From Streptomyces sp. NRRL F-2580 (lineage in GTDB: Bacteria; Actinomycetota; Actinomycetes; Streptomycetales; Streptomycetaceae), in the NCBI RefSeq assembly GCF_000720115.1, contig NZ_JOIR01000006.1, forward strand, positions 172,318 to 236,317: a stretch of 64,000 nucleotides of DNA, given 5' to 3'. The position numbers and the translations under genes are program-made. The notes beneath the pieces were generated by a model. The model was not told where the DNA came from and did not search any database. It saw only the letters and a list, made by a program, of their open reading frames with translations. Numbering within the stretch: the first letter of the stretch is position 1; every line of letters starts with the position of its first letter. Positions 7,598 to 15,866 of the stretch are shown here, piece after piece.

Positions 7598-8968
7598 TCA
7601 GTCCCGGCCCCGGGCGTGGCGGAAGCGGGCCAGGCCGTCGGCGAGGGCCACGATCGGGTCGGGGTAGTCGCAGGCGTCCCGTTCCGGACCGGTGAGCTTC
7701 CACGGCTCGTGGATCGTCCCGGCGGGCAGGCCCGCGAGCTCGGGGACCCAGCGGCGGACGTAGGCCCCGTGGGGGTCGTACCTCCGGCCCTGGAGGACGG
7801 GGTTGAGGACCCGGTTGGGCCGTGTGTCGGTCCCGGTCCCGGCCACCCACTGCCAGTTGAGCTGGTTGTTCGCCACGTCGCCGTCCACGAGGAGGTCCAG
7901 GAAGTGGCGGGCGCCCTCGCGCCAGTCGACGTACAGCGTCTTCGTGAGGAAGGAGGCGGTGATCAGGCGGCCCCGGTTGTGCATCCAGCCCTCGTGGGCC
8001 AGTTGCCGCATGGCGGCGTCGACCACCGGGTAGCCGGTCCGTCCCTCCCGCCAGGCCCGGAGGTCCGCCTCCGCCTCGGCGCCCCGCCGCCAGTGGTCCT
8101 GCCGGGGCCGGTAATCCGCGGTGGCCGTCTCCGGCCGGGCGGCGAGCACCTGGTGGTGGAAGTCCCGCCAGCACAGCTGCCGTACGAAGGCGCCGGCGCC
8201 CGTGCCGCCGCGGGCCTTCGCCCGGTGGACGGCCTCGGTGGCCGATACGGCGCCGAAGTGGAGGTACGCCGACAGGTGGGAGGTGGCGTCGCCCGCGAGG
8301 TCGTCGTGGCGTTCCTCGTAGGTGTCGGCGAGCCGGGACAGCCAGCTCCCGAGCCGCCGGCGGCCCTCCCGCTCCCCACCTGTGGGGAGGCCCTCGGACA
8401 CGTCTTCCACGGAGGCCCGTGACGGCAGCGCCTCGGAGCGCACCCCGCGGACCACCCGAACGGCCCGGGGGGCGGCGAGGGGTGTACGCAGCGGCTCGGC
8501 GGCCCAGCGCCTGAAGTACGGGGTGAAGACGGCGAAGTGGTCGGACCCCTGCGGGGTGACGGCGCCGGGCGGCACGGCCGTGGTCACCCCGTCGTGTACG
8601 TAGAGGCGGCGCCCGTCGGACTCCAGGGCGTGCCTGAGCCGTGCCTCGCGGTCGTGGGCGAAGCGGGAGCACCCGGCCGCCATGTGCACCTCGTCCGCAT
8701 CGGCCTGCCGTGCCACGGCGTGGAGCTCGGCGACCGTGTCCCCGGTGCGTACGACGAGCCGGCCGCCGCGGTCGTGCAGCCCGGCGTCGAGGTCGGCCAG
8801 GCAGTCGGCGAGGAAGGCGAGCCGGTTGGGCGCCGCGAACCCGGAGCGGTCCACGGCGGGGTCCCGGACGAACAGCGGCACCACGTCGTGGGCCGCCGCC
8901 AGAGCGGCGCACAGGGCCGGGTGGTCGTGCAGGCGGAGGTCGGAGGTGAAAAGGACGACGGAGTTCAT
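7598..8968 (-). CDS. phr: Deoxyribodipyrimidine photolyase (class I CPD photolyase)
   Basis: A 456-aa flavoenzyme that splits cyclobutane pyrimidine dimers with blue light. The N-terminal antenna domain begins VVLFTSDLRLHDHPAL. The C-terminal FAD domain shows HLSAYLHFGAVS, FVRQLCWRDFHHQVL, GYPVVDAAMRQL, WMHNRGRL and DGDVANNQLNWQWVAGTGTD, all diagnostic of the photolyase/cryptochrome family; the length is normal. ATG 8968 lies 77 bases after the SDR-DUF2867 gene on the same strand, so the two are probably cotranscribed. Being next to a B12-type photoreceptor and a sigma factor, it is expected to be light-induced. Confidence 0.93.
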   Translation of the reverse strand: MNSVVLFTSDLRLHDHPALCAALAAAHDVVPLFVRDPAVDRSGFAAPNRLAFLADCLADLDAGLHDRGGRLVVRTGDTVAELHAVARQADADEVHMAAGCSRFAHDREARLRHALESDGRRLYVHDGVTTAVPPGAVTPQGSDHFAVFTPYFRRWAAEPLRTPLAAPRAVRVVRGVRSEALPSRASVEDVSEGLPTGGEREGRRRLGSWLSRLADTYEERHDDLAGDATSHLSAYLHFGAVSATEAVHRAKARGGTGAGAFVRQLCWRDFHHQVLAARPETATADYRPRQDHWRRGAEAEADLRAWREGRTGYPVVDAAMRQLAHEGWMHNRGRLITASFLTKTLYVDWREGARHFLDLLVDGDVANNQLNWQWVAGTGTDTRPNRVLNPVLQGRRYDPHGAYVRRWVPELAGLPAGTIHEPWKLTGPERDACDYPDPIVALADGLARFRHARGRD

Positions 8969-9045
8969 GGCGCCACTCCCGGCGATCGGCCACCCGGCGG
9001 GCGCGCGCGGCGGCGGCGGGTGGGCTGCGTACGGACTTGCCGCCC

Positions 9046-10659
9046 TCACTTCCGCCCGCCGTCGCCTCCCGGATGCACCACGGGCCCCGCCGTGCTCACG
9101 GTGGTCTCCCGCGCGGTCTCCTCCGCCGTCTTCGCGGCGGTGCGCGCGATGTTCCGGGCCATGCCGCCGAAGACGACGGCGTGGAACGGCGCCACGCTCC
9201 ACCAGTACAGCTGTCCCGCCAGGCCGCGCGGGTGGAAGAGGGCCCGCTGGCGGTAGAGCGTGCCGCCCTCGGCGTCGCGGTCGACGCGCATCTCCAGCCA
9301 GGCGAGTCCGGGGAGCCGCATCTCCGCGCGCAGCCGCAGGAGGTGTCCCCGTTCGATCTCCTCGACCCGCCAGAAGTCGAGCGTGTCGCCGACCCTGAGC
9401 CGGTCGGCGTCGCGCCGGCCCCGGCGCAGCCCCACCCCGCCGACGAGGCGGTCGAGCTGGCCCCGTACCGCCCAGGCGAGGGGGAAGGAGTACCAGCCGT
9501 TCGTCCCGCCCACCCCCTCGATGACCCGCCACAGCTGGTGCGGGGTCGCCGGGACGGACTGCTCGCGCTCGTCGGTGTAGAGGCTGCCGCCCGCCCAGTC
9601 GGGGTCGGTGGGCAGCGGGTCGCTCGGGGCGCCGGGCAGCGAGGCGTTGGACCAGCGGGTGGTGACGCGTGCCTCCTTGACCCGTTCCAGGGCGAGCGTG
9701 AGGGCACGGTCGAAGGGCACGGGCGTTCCCGGCCCGTCGGGCACGTACTGCCGGATGTCGTGTTCCGCGCAGATGACCTCGTACTTCAGCGATTCGGCGA
9801 GCGGCCGCGCGAGGGCGGCCGGTACCGGCGTGACCAGGCCGATCCAGTGGCTGGACAGGCGCGGGGTGAGCATGGGGACGGGCAGGATGAGCCGTCGGGG
9901 CAGTCCGGCGACGGCCGCGTAGCGCATCATCATGTCCCGGTAGGTGAGCAGGTCGGGGCCGCCGATGTCGAAGACCCGGCTGACGTCCTGCGGCATCCGG
10001 ATGCTGCCGACGAGGTAGCGCAGCACGTCCCGTACGGCGATGGGCTGGACGCGGGTGCCGACCCAGCTCGGCGTCACCATCACGGGGAGCCGTTCGGTGA
10101 GGTAGCGGAGCATCTCGAACGAGGCCGATCCGGAGCCGATGACGACGGCCGCGCGCAGTACGGTCGTGGGCACGCCGGAGTCGAGCAGGATCCGTCCCAC
10201 CTCGGCGCGGGAGCGCAGGTGCGGGGAGAGTTCCGCTTCGGGCACGCCGCGCGGGGTGAGGCCGCCGAGGTAGACGATGCGGCCGACCCCGGCGGCGCGG
10301 GCCTCGGTGGCGAAAGTCGTGGCCGCGCGCCGGTCGGTCTCCTCGAAGTCGCGCCCGGCTCCCAGGGAGTGCACCAGGTAGTAGGCGACGTCCACGTCGC
10401 GCAGGGCGGGACGCAGGCTCTCCGCGTCGGTGACGTCACCGCGGACCACCTCGGCCCGGCCGGCCCACGGGTGGTCCCTGAGGTGGGCCGGGGTGCGGGC
10501 CAGGCAGCGCACGCGGTGTCCGGCGTCGAGCAGCTCGGGGACGAGCCGGCCGCCGATGTAGCCGCCCGCGCCGGTGACCAGGCACCGCAGTCCGGTGGCG
10601 GGGGCCGGGGTGCCGGCCGGGGCCGGGGTGGGGGTCGGGTTCCGGGGATGCGTGCTCAC
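9046..10659 (-). CDS. SDR family NAD(P)-binding protein with C-terminal DUF2867
   Basis: A ~537-aa two-domain protein. The N-terminal half is an atypical NmrA-like/extended SDR Rossmann fold with GAGGYIGGRL, DVAYYLVHSLG, YLGGL and an RAAVVIGSGSASFE segment. The C-terminal half from about residue 340 (WRVIEGVGGTNGWYSFPLAW) is DUF2867, related to the START/polyketide cyclase-like fold. GTG 10659 with GGAG nine bases before it is preferred over the 10740 codon. The same domain pair occurs beside photolyase genes in other actinobacteria, so it probably belongs to the light regulon. The substrate is not known. The downstream photolyase is in the same direction. Confidence 0.8.
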   Translation of the reverse strand: MSTHPRNPTPTPAPAGTPAPATGLRCLVTGAGGYIGGRLVPELLDAGHRVRCLARTPAHLRDHPWAGRAEVVRGDVTDAESLRPALRDVDVAYYLVHSLGAGRDFEETDRRAATTFATEARAAGVGRIVYLGGLTPRGVPEAELSPHLRSRAEVGRILLDSGVPTTVLRAAVVIGSGSASFEMLRYLTERLPVMVTPSWVGTRVQPIAVRDVLRYLVGSIRMPQDVSRVFDIGGPDLLTYRDMMMRYAAVAGLPRRLILPVPMLTPRLSSHWIGLVTPVPAALARPLAESLKYEVICAEHDIRQYVPDGPGTPVPFDRALTLALERVKEARVTTRWSNASLPGAPSDPLPTDPDWAGGSLYTDEREQSVPATPHQLWRVIEGVGGTNGWYSFPLAWAVRGQLDRLVGGVGLRRGRRDADRLRVGDTLDFWRVEEIERGHLLRLRAEMRLPGLAWLEMRVDRDAEGGTLYRQRALFHPRGLAGQLYWWSVAPFHAVVFGGMARNIARTAAKTAEETARETTVSTAGPVVHPGGDGGRK

Positions 10660-10809
10660 GGGCTGTGCTCCGATCGTTCCGTCCCGGGGCCGCGGCCGGC
10701 GGGCGCCGGACGGTCCCTTCGCCCATCCTTCCCCGTTCACGCCCGGAACGGATGCGGACAGGGCCGGGCACGGTTCGACCGCGTGCGGCCGGGCCGGGCC
10801 GGACGGGGC

Positions 10810-11487
10810 CTAGGGCAGCCGCCAGTCGACCGGCTGCGTGCCCTGGCGCGCCAGCAGGTCGTTCGCCCGGCTGAAGGGGCGCGAACCGAAGAAGCCGCGG
10901 TCCGCCGACATCGGCGAGGGGTGCGCCGACTCGACGGCGGGCAGGTCCCCGAGCAGTGGCCGCAGGTTGCGCGCGTCGCGGCCCCACAGGATCGACACCA
11001 GGGGGGTGCCCCGGGCGACGAGGGCCCGGATCGCCTGCTCGGTCACTTCCTCCCAGCCCTTGCCGCGGTGCGCGGCCGGCTTTCCGGGTGCCGTCGTCAG
11101 GGCCCGGTTGAGCAGCAGCACGCCCTGGCGGGTCCACGGGGTGAGGTCCCCGTTGGACGGCCGGGGAAGTCCCAGGTCGGAGTTCATCTCCCGGAAGATG
11201 TTCTCCAGGCTGCCCGGCAGCCTGCGCACGTCCGGCGCGACGGCGAAGCTCAGGCCGATGGCCATCCCCGGTGTGGGGTAGGGGTCCTGTCCGACGATCA
11301 GGACGCGGACGTCGTCGAACGGCTGCTGGAAGGCGCGCAATACGTTCGCCCCCGCCGGCAGGTAGGTCCGGCCCGCGGCGATCTCGCCGCGGAGGAAGTT
11401 CCCCATGGCCGCGATGTGTCCGGAGACGGGCTCCAGGGCCTTCACCCAGCCTGCTTCAACGAGTTCATTCAAAGGTCGTGGTGCCAC
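10810..11487 (-). CDS. ung: Uracil-DNA glycosylase, family 1
   Basis: A 225-aa base-excision repair enzyme that removes uracil from DNA. The water-activating motif GQDPYP is at residues 66-71, the region [17 protein letters not shown] binds DNA, and [18 protein letters not shown] is the catalytic-His leucine/minor-groove loop motif. Length and both motifs are standard for Ung. GTG start at 11487. It is divergent from the CbiX-like gene, and the shared 153-bp gap holds an inverted repeat. Together with the photolyase this gives a small DNA-repair cluster, though it is separated from the light locus by its own upstream region. Confidence 0.95.
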   Translation of the reverse strand: MAPRPLNELVEAGWVKALEPVSGHIAAMGNFLRGEIAAGRTYLPAGANVLRAFQQPFDDVRVLIVGQDPYPTPGMAIGLSFAVAPDVRRLPGSLENIFREMNSDLGLPRPSNGDLTPWTRQGVLLLNRALTTAPGKPAAHRGKGWEEVTEQAIRALVARGTPLVSILWGRDARNLRPLLGDLPAVESAHPSPMSADRGFFGSRPFSRANDLLARQGTQPVDWRLP

Positions 11488-11640
11488 GCTGTGTCACTCT
11501 ACTGGTCCAACCGGGTGGCCGGGCGCCTACCGTCGGTCAGTTGACGGTATCTGCCCTTCATCGGATAAATGCGGACAGATGCCTCCTGAGAAGGCCCTGC
11601 CCGAACACCTTGTTCCGATAAGCCAGTAGCATGCGGCGCC
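11488..11640. promoter_or_regulatory. Divergent ung / CbiX-like promoter region with inverted repeat
   Basis: Contains TACCGTC at 11528-11534 and GACGGTA at 11543-11549, perfect 7-bp arms with an 8-bp spacer. No Shine-Dalgarno sequence is seen before the ATG at 11641; CGATAAGCC just upstream could be part of a promoter, so a leaderless transcript is possible. Confidence 0.35.
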
Positions 11641-12555
11641 ATGAGCTCCCCCACTGGGCCCGCAAATGGCCTGCCCGTACGAATGCCGCGACCCCGCCAG
11701 ACCGGACGGCACCGCCGGCCCGAGCCCGCGGTGGCGCCCGAGGGCGCGCCCGCGCTGGTGCTCGCCGTGCCCGGTGCCCCCTCGGCCGCCTCGCGGCAGC
11801 TGGCGGAAGAGATCATCAGCATCGGCCGCTCCGAGCTGCCCGGCCTCGACGCCCGGATCGGCTTCCTCGACGGTGACGACGCCTCCGAGTTCCCGTCCCT
11901 GTCCGGCGTGCTGACCGCCGTCGCGACCGAGCGTGCCGCGCGCGCGGAGTTCGCCCGCGCCGCCGGCCACGAGGTGCCCGCGCCGACCGGCCCGGACGCC
12001 GTGGTCGTGCCGCTGCTCGCCGGTCCGGACGGAGATCTGCTCCGCCGGATCCGCCAGGCGCTGATGGACTCCTCGGCCGCCGCCGAGCTGGCCGACGTGC
12101 TCGGCCCGCACCCGCTGCTCGCCGAGGGCCTGCACGTGCGGCTGTCCGAGGCCGGCCTGGCCCGCGCCGACCGCGCCCGGCTCTTCACCGTGACCACCGC
12201 CGCCGACGGCATCGTCCTCGCCACCACCGGTGGCGAGGAGGCCGTGCAGGCGGCCGGGATCACGGGCATGCTGCTCGCCGCCCGGCTCGCCGTGCCCGTG
12301 AAGGCGGCCGCGCTGGACCAGGAGGGCTCGGTGGCCGCCGTCGCCGAGCAGCTGCGCGGCGAGGGCTCCACGCAGCTCGCGCTCGCCCCGTACCTGATCG
12401 GCCCGGAGGCGGCCGACGGACTGCTGGACACCGCTTGCAAGGAGGCCGACTGCGCCACCGCCGAGGTGCTCGGGGCCTACTCGGCGCTCGGCAAGCTGGC
12501 CGTCGCCCAGTACTCCGCGGCCCTCGGGATCGCCCAGGGCGCCGCTGCCCACTGA
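11641..12555 (+). CDS. CbiX/sirohydrochlorin-chelatase-like protein, possibly inactive
   Basis: A 304-aa protein, conserved-looking but not securely named. From about residue 37 the pattern LVLAVPGAPSAASRQLAEEI...LDARIGFLDGD and later VVVPLLAGPDG...LADVLGPHPLLAEGLHVRL resembles the two-repeat chelatase fold of CbiX/SirB. The family normally has HG-S at the first strand and another His at the metal site; here the first is PGAPS and lacks His. It may therefore be a fold relative without chelatase activity. Ends with a strong terminator. Alternative: an actinobacterial protein of unknown function. Confidence 0.6.
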   Translation: MSSPTGPANGLPVRMPRPRQTGRHRRPEPAVAPEGAPALVLAVPGAPSAASRQLAEEIISIGRSELPGLDARIGFLDGDDASEFPSLSGVLTAVATERAARAEFARAAGHEVPAPTGPDAVVVPLLAGPDGDLLRRIRQALMDSSAAAELADVLGPHPLLAEGLHVRLSEAGLARADRARLFTVTTAADGIVLATTGGEEAVQAAGITGMLLAARLAVPVKAAALDQEGSVAAVAEQLRGEGSTQLALAPYLIGPEAADGLLDTACKEADCATAEVLGAYSALGKLAVAQYSAALGIAQGAAAH

Positions 12556-12576
12556 CCCGTCCGTCCGTGACGGAGA

Positions 12577-12619
12577 GGCCCCCGCCGACCCTGGTCTCCA
12601 GGGCTCGCCGGGGGCCTTT
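12577..12619 (+). terminator. Rho-independent terminator after the CbiX-like gene
   Basis: Long stem GGCCCCCG/CGGGGGCC with an inner stem CCCTGG/CCAGGG around a TCT loop, followed by TTT. It begins 21 bases after the stop codon and is well placed for this gene; the stem is nearly symmetrical and could also stop transcripts from the convergent lactonase gene. Confidence 0.8.
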
Positions 12620-12690
12620 CCCGTGGCCCCGTGCGGACGACCCGTGCGGACACTCCGCGCGGACGTCCCGTACGGAGGCCCGTACGCGTG

Positions 12691-13755
12691 TCAGCCGAGG
12701 ACCACGCAGGTGGCCGCGGGTACGGCCACCGAGCCGGCCCGGTGCGGCAGACCGGTCAGCGGGTCCACGTCGAACCACGTGACGTCACCCGAGCGCTCGT
12801 TGGCCGCGTAGAGCCGGCGTCCCGAGGGGTCGACGGCGAGATCGCGCGGCCAGTCGCCGCCGCAGTCCACGGCGCCGGTGAGCCGCGGCTCCTCGGGACC
12901 ATCGGCCAGGGAGAACGTGGCGATGACGTCGGCGCCGCGGACGGCCACCCAGACGAACCGCCCGTCCGGCGAGGCGACGACCGCCGAGGGGTAGGCCCGT
13001 ACGGCCCCTGAGGAGCCCGTGGAGGCGACCGGAACCTCGCGGACCGGTTCCAGTTGCCCGGACGCCCCGTTCCAGCGGCAGACGGTCATCTGCGGCTCCA
13101 GCTCGTGCAGGACGTAGACCACGGCGCCCTCCGGATGGAAGACGAGGTGGCGGGGGCCGGTCCCGGCACGCAGCACGGTCTCGCCGTGCACCCCCAGCTC
13201 GCCGGTGGCCGGGTCCGGCGCGCAGATCCGCACCGAGTCGGTGCCGAGGTCCACGCTGAGCACCCAGCGGCCGGTCGGGTCGGGCAGCACCTGGTGGGCG
13301 TGCGGCCGCTCCTGGCGGTCGGCGTCGGGGCCGCCCCCCTCGTGCGGGAGGACGTGGGCGGGACCGGCCGGACTGCCGTCGGCGGCGAGCGGGAGGCTGC
13401 TGACGCTGCCGGAGGTGTAGTTGGCGGTGTGCAGCCGGCCCCCGCTGACGCTGAGGTGGGTGGGGCCGCAGCCGCCGACACGGAAGGCCGCGCCGAGGGG
13501 GGCGAGGCCGTCGGCGGTCGTCCGGAAGGCGGTCACCGCGCCCTCCTCGGTCTCGTTCACCGCGTAGAGCACACCGGTGTCCCGGGCGAGCGCGAGGTAC
13601 GAGGGGTCGTCGGTGGCGGCGACCGAGAGCGTGGTCAGCGCTCCGGTCACCGGATCCACGGCCGCGGTGGTGACACCGCGGCCGCCCCCCGAGGTGAACG
13701 AGCCGATGTAGGCCCGGTGTTCGCCGTGATGGTCCGTACTGTCAGCGCCGCCCAC
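12691..13755 (-). CDS. Lactonase-family beta-propeller protein (6-phosphogluconolactonase YbhE type)
   Basis: A 354-aa seven-bladed propeller of the YbhE/Pgl lactonase family, which hydrolyses 6-phosphogluconolactone and related sugar lactones. Family signatures are AYIGSFT at the start, DPSYLALARDTGVLYAVNE, GPTHLSVSGGRLHTANY, HAHQVLPDPTGRWVLSVDLG, GPRHLVFHPEG and DWPRDLAVDPSGRRLYAANE. There is no secretion signal. It starts 55 bp beyond the end of the NOS gene on the same strand and may be cotranscribed with it. A function in the pentose phosphate pathway would supply NADPH, but this is inferred from family alone. Confidence 0.85.
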   Translation of the reverse strand: MGGADSTDHHGEHRAYIGSFTSGGGRGVTTAAVDPVTGALTTLSVAATDDPSYLALARDTGVLYAVNETEEGAVTAFRTTADGLAPLGAAFRVGGCGPTHLSVSGGRLHTANYTSGSVSSLPLAADGSPAGPAHVLPHEGGGPDADRQERPHAHQVLPDPTGRWVLSVDLGTDSVRICAPDPATGELGVHGETVLRAGTGPRHLVFHPEGAVVYVLHELEPQMTVCRWNGASGQLEPVREVPVASTGSSGAVRAYPSAVVASPDGRFVWVAVRGADVIATFSLADGPEEPRLTGAVDCGGDWPRDLAVDPSGRRLYAANERSGDVTWFDVDPLTGLPHRAGSVAVPAATCVVLG

Positions 13756-13810
13756 ACGAAGCCCCTCTCACCGCTCTCGGATCCGTTCGGAGCCGACGGT
13801 AACAGAAGGT

Positions 13811-14947
13811 CTAGACCAAATCCCGCCCCTGGGCCCGTTCTCGCGCTCCGGGGTGGTGGACGTACGCGGTGCTGCTCGGGCTGTCCTCGTAGGTGCGATG
13901 GAAGACCGGGGTGGCGGAGCCCGAGATCGGCGGCACGATCCAGGACCAGTCCGCGCCCACCTCGCGCCCCTTGCGCTCCTCCCGCTCCATGTGGGACAGG
14001 AACCGCCGGGACTCGGAGTGGTGGTCGGCGATGGCGACGCCGGCGCGGTCGAAGGAGTGCAGGACCGCCCGGTTGAGCTCGACGAGCGCGCGGTCCTTCC
14101 AGAGGGAGCGCTCGCTGGAGGTGTCCAGACCGAGGCGGCGGGCGACGGCCGGCAGGAGGTTGTACCGATCGGTGTCGGCGAGGTTGCGCGCGCCGATCTC
14201 GGTGCCCATGTACCAGCCGTTGAAGGGCGCGGCCGGGTAGTGGATGCCGCCGATCTCCAGGCACATGTTGGAGATGGCGGGTACGGCGTGCCAGCGCAGC
14301 CCCCAGTCCGCCCAGCCGTCGCCGGCGGGGTGGTCGATCGGCACCTCCAGGACGGCGTCCGCGGGGGTGTCGAACCAGCGGGGTTTGTCGTCGACGCCCT
14401 GGACCACCAGCGGAAGGAGGTCGAAGGGGCTGCCGGAGCCGCCGGCCCAGCCGAGCTGGAGCAGGGCCTCGGTGAGCGGGGCGTTGCGGGCGTCGCCGAC
14501 GGTTATGGAGGGGTGGTCGCCGTACCCGGCGTACCTGATGAGCTGCTCGCTCCAGATCAGCGGGCCGGGCCGGCCCGGGGCGTCGGGGGCGAAGACCGTG
14601 ATGGTGGGTCTGATCCTGCCGCCGTTGGTCGCCTCGCGCAGGTGGTCGAAGCACTCGGCGGCGATGTCGTCGGCGGCGGTGAGCCCGCGGCGGTCGCGGA
14701 CCCGCAGCGAGTTCCAGTAGAGCCTGCCTATGCAGCGGTTGCTGTTGCGCCAGGCCACGCGCGCCCCGTGGGTCAGCTCCTCGGGGGTGTGCACGTAGGT
14801 GCCGGTCTCGGCCAGTTCGGCCCTGACGGCGGCGAGCCGGGCGCGCGGATCGCCCGCGCCCTTGGTCTCCCGGTGGAAGAGTCGGATGAACTCCTCGGCC
14901 GCTTCCCACACCTGGGCGGTGGTGGAGCGCTGTTGAAGAATTTCCAT
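13811..14947 (-). CDS. nos: Bacterial nitric oxide synthase (oxygenase domain only)
   Basis: A 378-aa heme enzyme that oxidises L-arginine to citrulline and NO. The proximal heme ligand Cys72 is in WRNSNRCIGRLYW. The substrate region ISNMCLEIGGIHYPAAPFNGWYMGTEIGARN carries the conserved Glu for arginine guanidinium. The pterin end is WSWIVPPISGSATPVFHRTY. As in other bacteria there is no reductase domain, so a cellular flavoprotein must donate electrons. In plant-pathogenic streptomycetes NOS feeds thaxtomin nitration, but no txt-like gene is nearby. It has its own ~196-bp upstream region; the lactonase follows downstream. Confidence 0.93.
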   Translation of the reverse strand: MEILQQRSTTAQVWEAAEEFIRLFHRETKGAGDPRARLAAVRAELAETGTYVHTPEELTHGARVAWRNSNRCIGRLYWNSLRVRDRRGLTAADDIAAECFDHLREATNGGRIRPTITVFAPDAPGRPGPLIWSEQLIRYAGYGDHPSITVGDARNAPLTEALLQLGWAGGSGSPFDLLPLVVQGVDDKPRWFDTPADAVLEVPIDHPAGDGWADWGLRWHAVPAISNMCLEIGGIHYPAAPFNGWYMGTEIGARNLADTDRYNLLPAVARRLGLDTSSERSLWKDRALVELNRAVLHSFDRAGVAIADHHSESRRFLSHMEREERKGREVGADWSWIVPPISGSATPVFHRTYEDSPSSTAYVHHPGARERAQGRDLV

Positions 14948-15143
14948 TCCGGGCGGTTACCCCCTGTCCGACCAGATCCACCCTGTACGTGCCGGATGAA
15001 TGTGCAGTAAACAATTACCCGTTGTACATGCCGCAGGTCAGCGGTGTGCGGTGGGAGCGGCCGGAACACTCCTCTGAGTGATCTTCGACGATCGGCCTGC
15101 GGGCAACGGGAGTTGGGGCGTACGATCGGGCGCACGCGCGGGT

Positions 15144-15725
15144 TCAGCGGCAGGGCCGGCTCATGTAGAGAGCCTGCTCGCCGGCGGCCGGGGTACCGCC
15201 GTACAGCGCGGTGTCGAGGCCGCAGAAGCCGAACCCCATCCGCCGGTAGGCGTGCACGGCAGGGGCGTTGACCGAACTGACCTCCAACCACAGGTGCTCC
15301 GCGCCCCGTTCACGGGCGTATTCCGCCGCGCACTCCATGAGCGCGCGGCCGATGCCGCGGCCCCGGCGGCCGGGCGCGACCTCGATGTCCTCGATCGTGA
15401 GGCGCCGGTTCCACGCGGCGTAGCCGACGGCCGCGAAGCCGCACACCTCGCCACCGTCGACGGCCACGTAGGTGCGCGCGTCCGCGTCCCGGCCCGCGGC
15501 GCCGCCGAAGCCCTGCTCGTCGTGCTCCTCGGGCGGGAACACCTTCCGAACGGGCGGGTCGACCGGGACCTCGCGGAGCCGGAAGCCGAAGCCGTCCTCG
15601 GCGGCGGTCACCTCGAAGACCGTGGCGGTGGTGAAAGAGCTGTCCAGGGCCTCGATGGCACCCGCGTCCTCGGGGCGGGCGAGGCGGTAGACGATTCCGT
15701 CGGCGGAGCCGTGTGCGGTGGTCAT
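15144..15725 (-). CDS. GNAT acetyltransferase, streptothricin acetyltransferase (SAT/NAT) type
   Basis: A 193-aa acetyl-CoA transferase. The whole length follows the streptothricin/nourseothricin acetyltransferases of antibiotic producers: EALDSSFTTATVF, LREVPVDPPVRKVFP, the acetyl-CoA loop region WNRRLTIEDIEVAPGRRGRGIGRAL, HLWLEVSSVNAPAVHAYRRMGF and the C-terminal QALYMSRPC. In that family the beta-lysine amino group of streptothricin is acetylated, which inactivates the drug. The start is ATG 15725. No streptothricin biosynthesis genes are in the window, so it is either a resistance gene or a housekeeping relative. A hairpin and T-run lie just before the start. Confidence 0.85.
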   Translation of the reverse strand: MTTAHGSADGIVYRLARPEDAGAIEALDSSFTTATVFEVTAAEDGFGFRLREVPVDPPVRKVFPPEEHDEQGFGGAAGRDADARTYVAVDGGEVCGFAAVGYAAWNRRLTIEDIEVAPGRRGRGIGRALMECAAEYARERGAEHLWLEVSSVNAPAVHAYRRMGFGFCGLDTALYGGTPAAGEQALYMSRPCR

Positions 15726-15741
15726 GGGATCCACCGTACGC

Positions 15742-15774
15742 AAAAAATCCCCCGGCCGAATTCGCTGCCGAGGG
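15742..15774 (-). terminator. Terminator-like hairpin and T6 in the leader of the acetyltransferase gene
   Basis: Read on the minus strand, an imperfect stem (CCCTCGGCAGCG against CGGCCGGGGG, loop around AATT) is followed by six T, ending 17 bases before the ATG at 15725. No gene ends here on that strand, so it is either a leader attenuator or chance. A TATACT-like -10 lies just upstream, which would put the hairpin at the start of the transcript. Confidence 0.35.
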
Positions 15775-15866
15775 ATGCAAGAGAGTATATTTATTGGTTC
15801 GTGACTTCACCGAAAACGAAGCCACAAAGAACCTTACGACGCCACTATATCGCGGTGGGAGTGCAA

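Noticed and set aside
15700..15866. Rifamycin-associated element upstream of helD
   Set aside because: The known RAE is a ~19-bp GC-rich palindrome; no such palindrome is present here.
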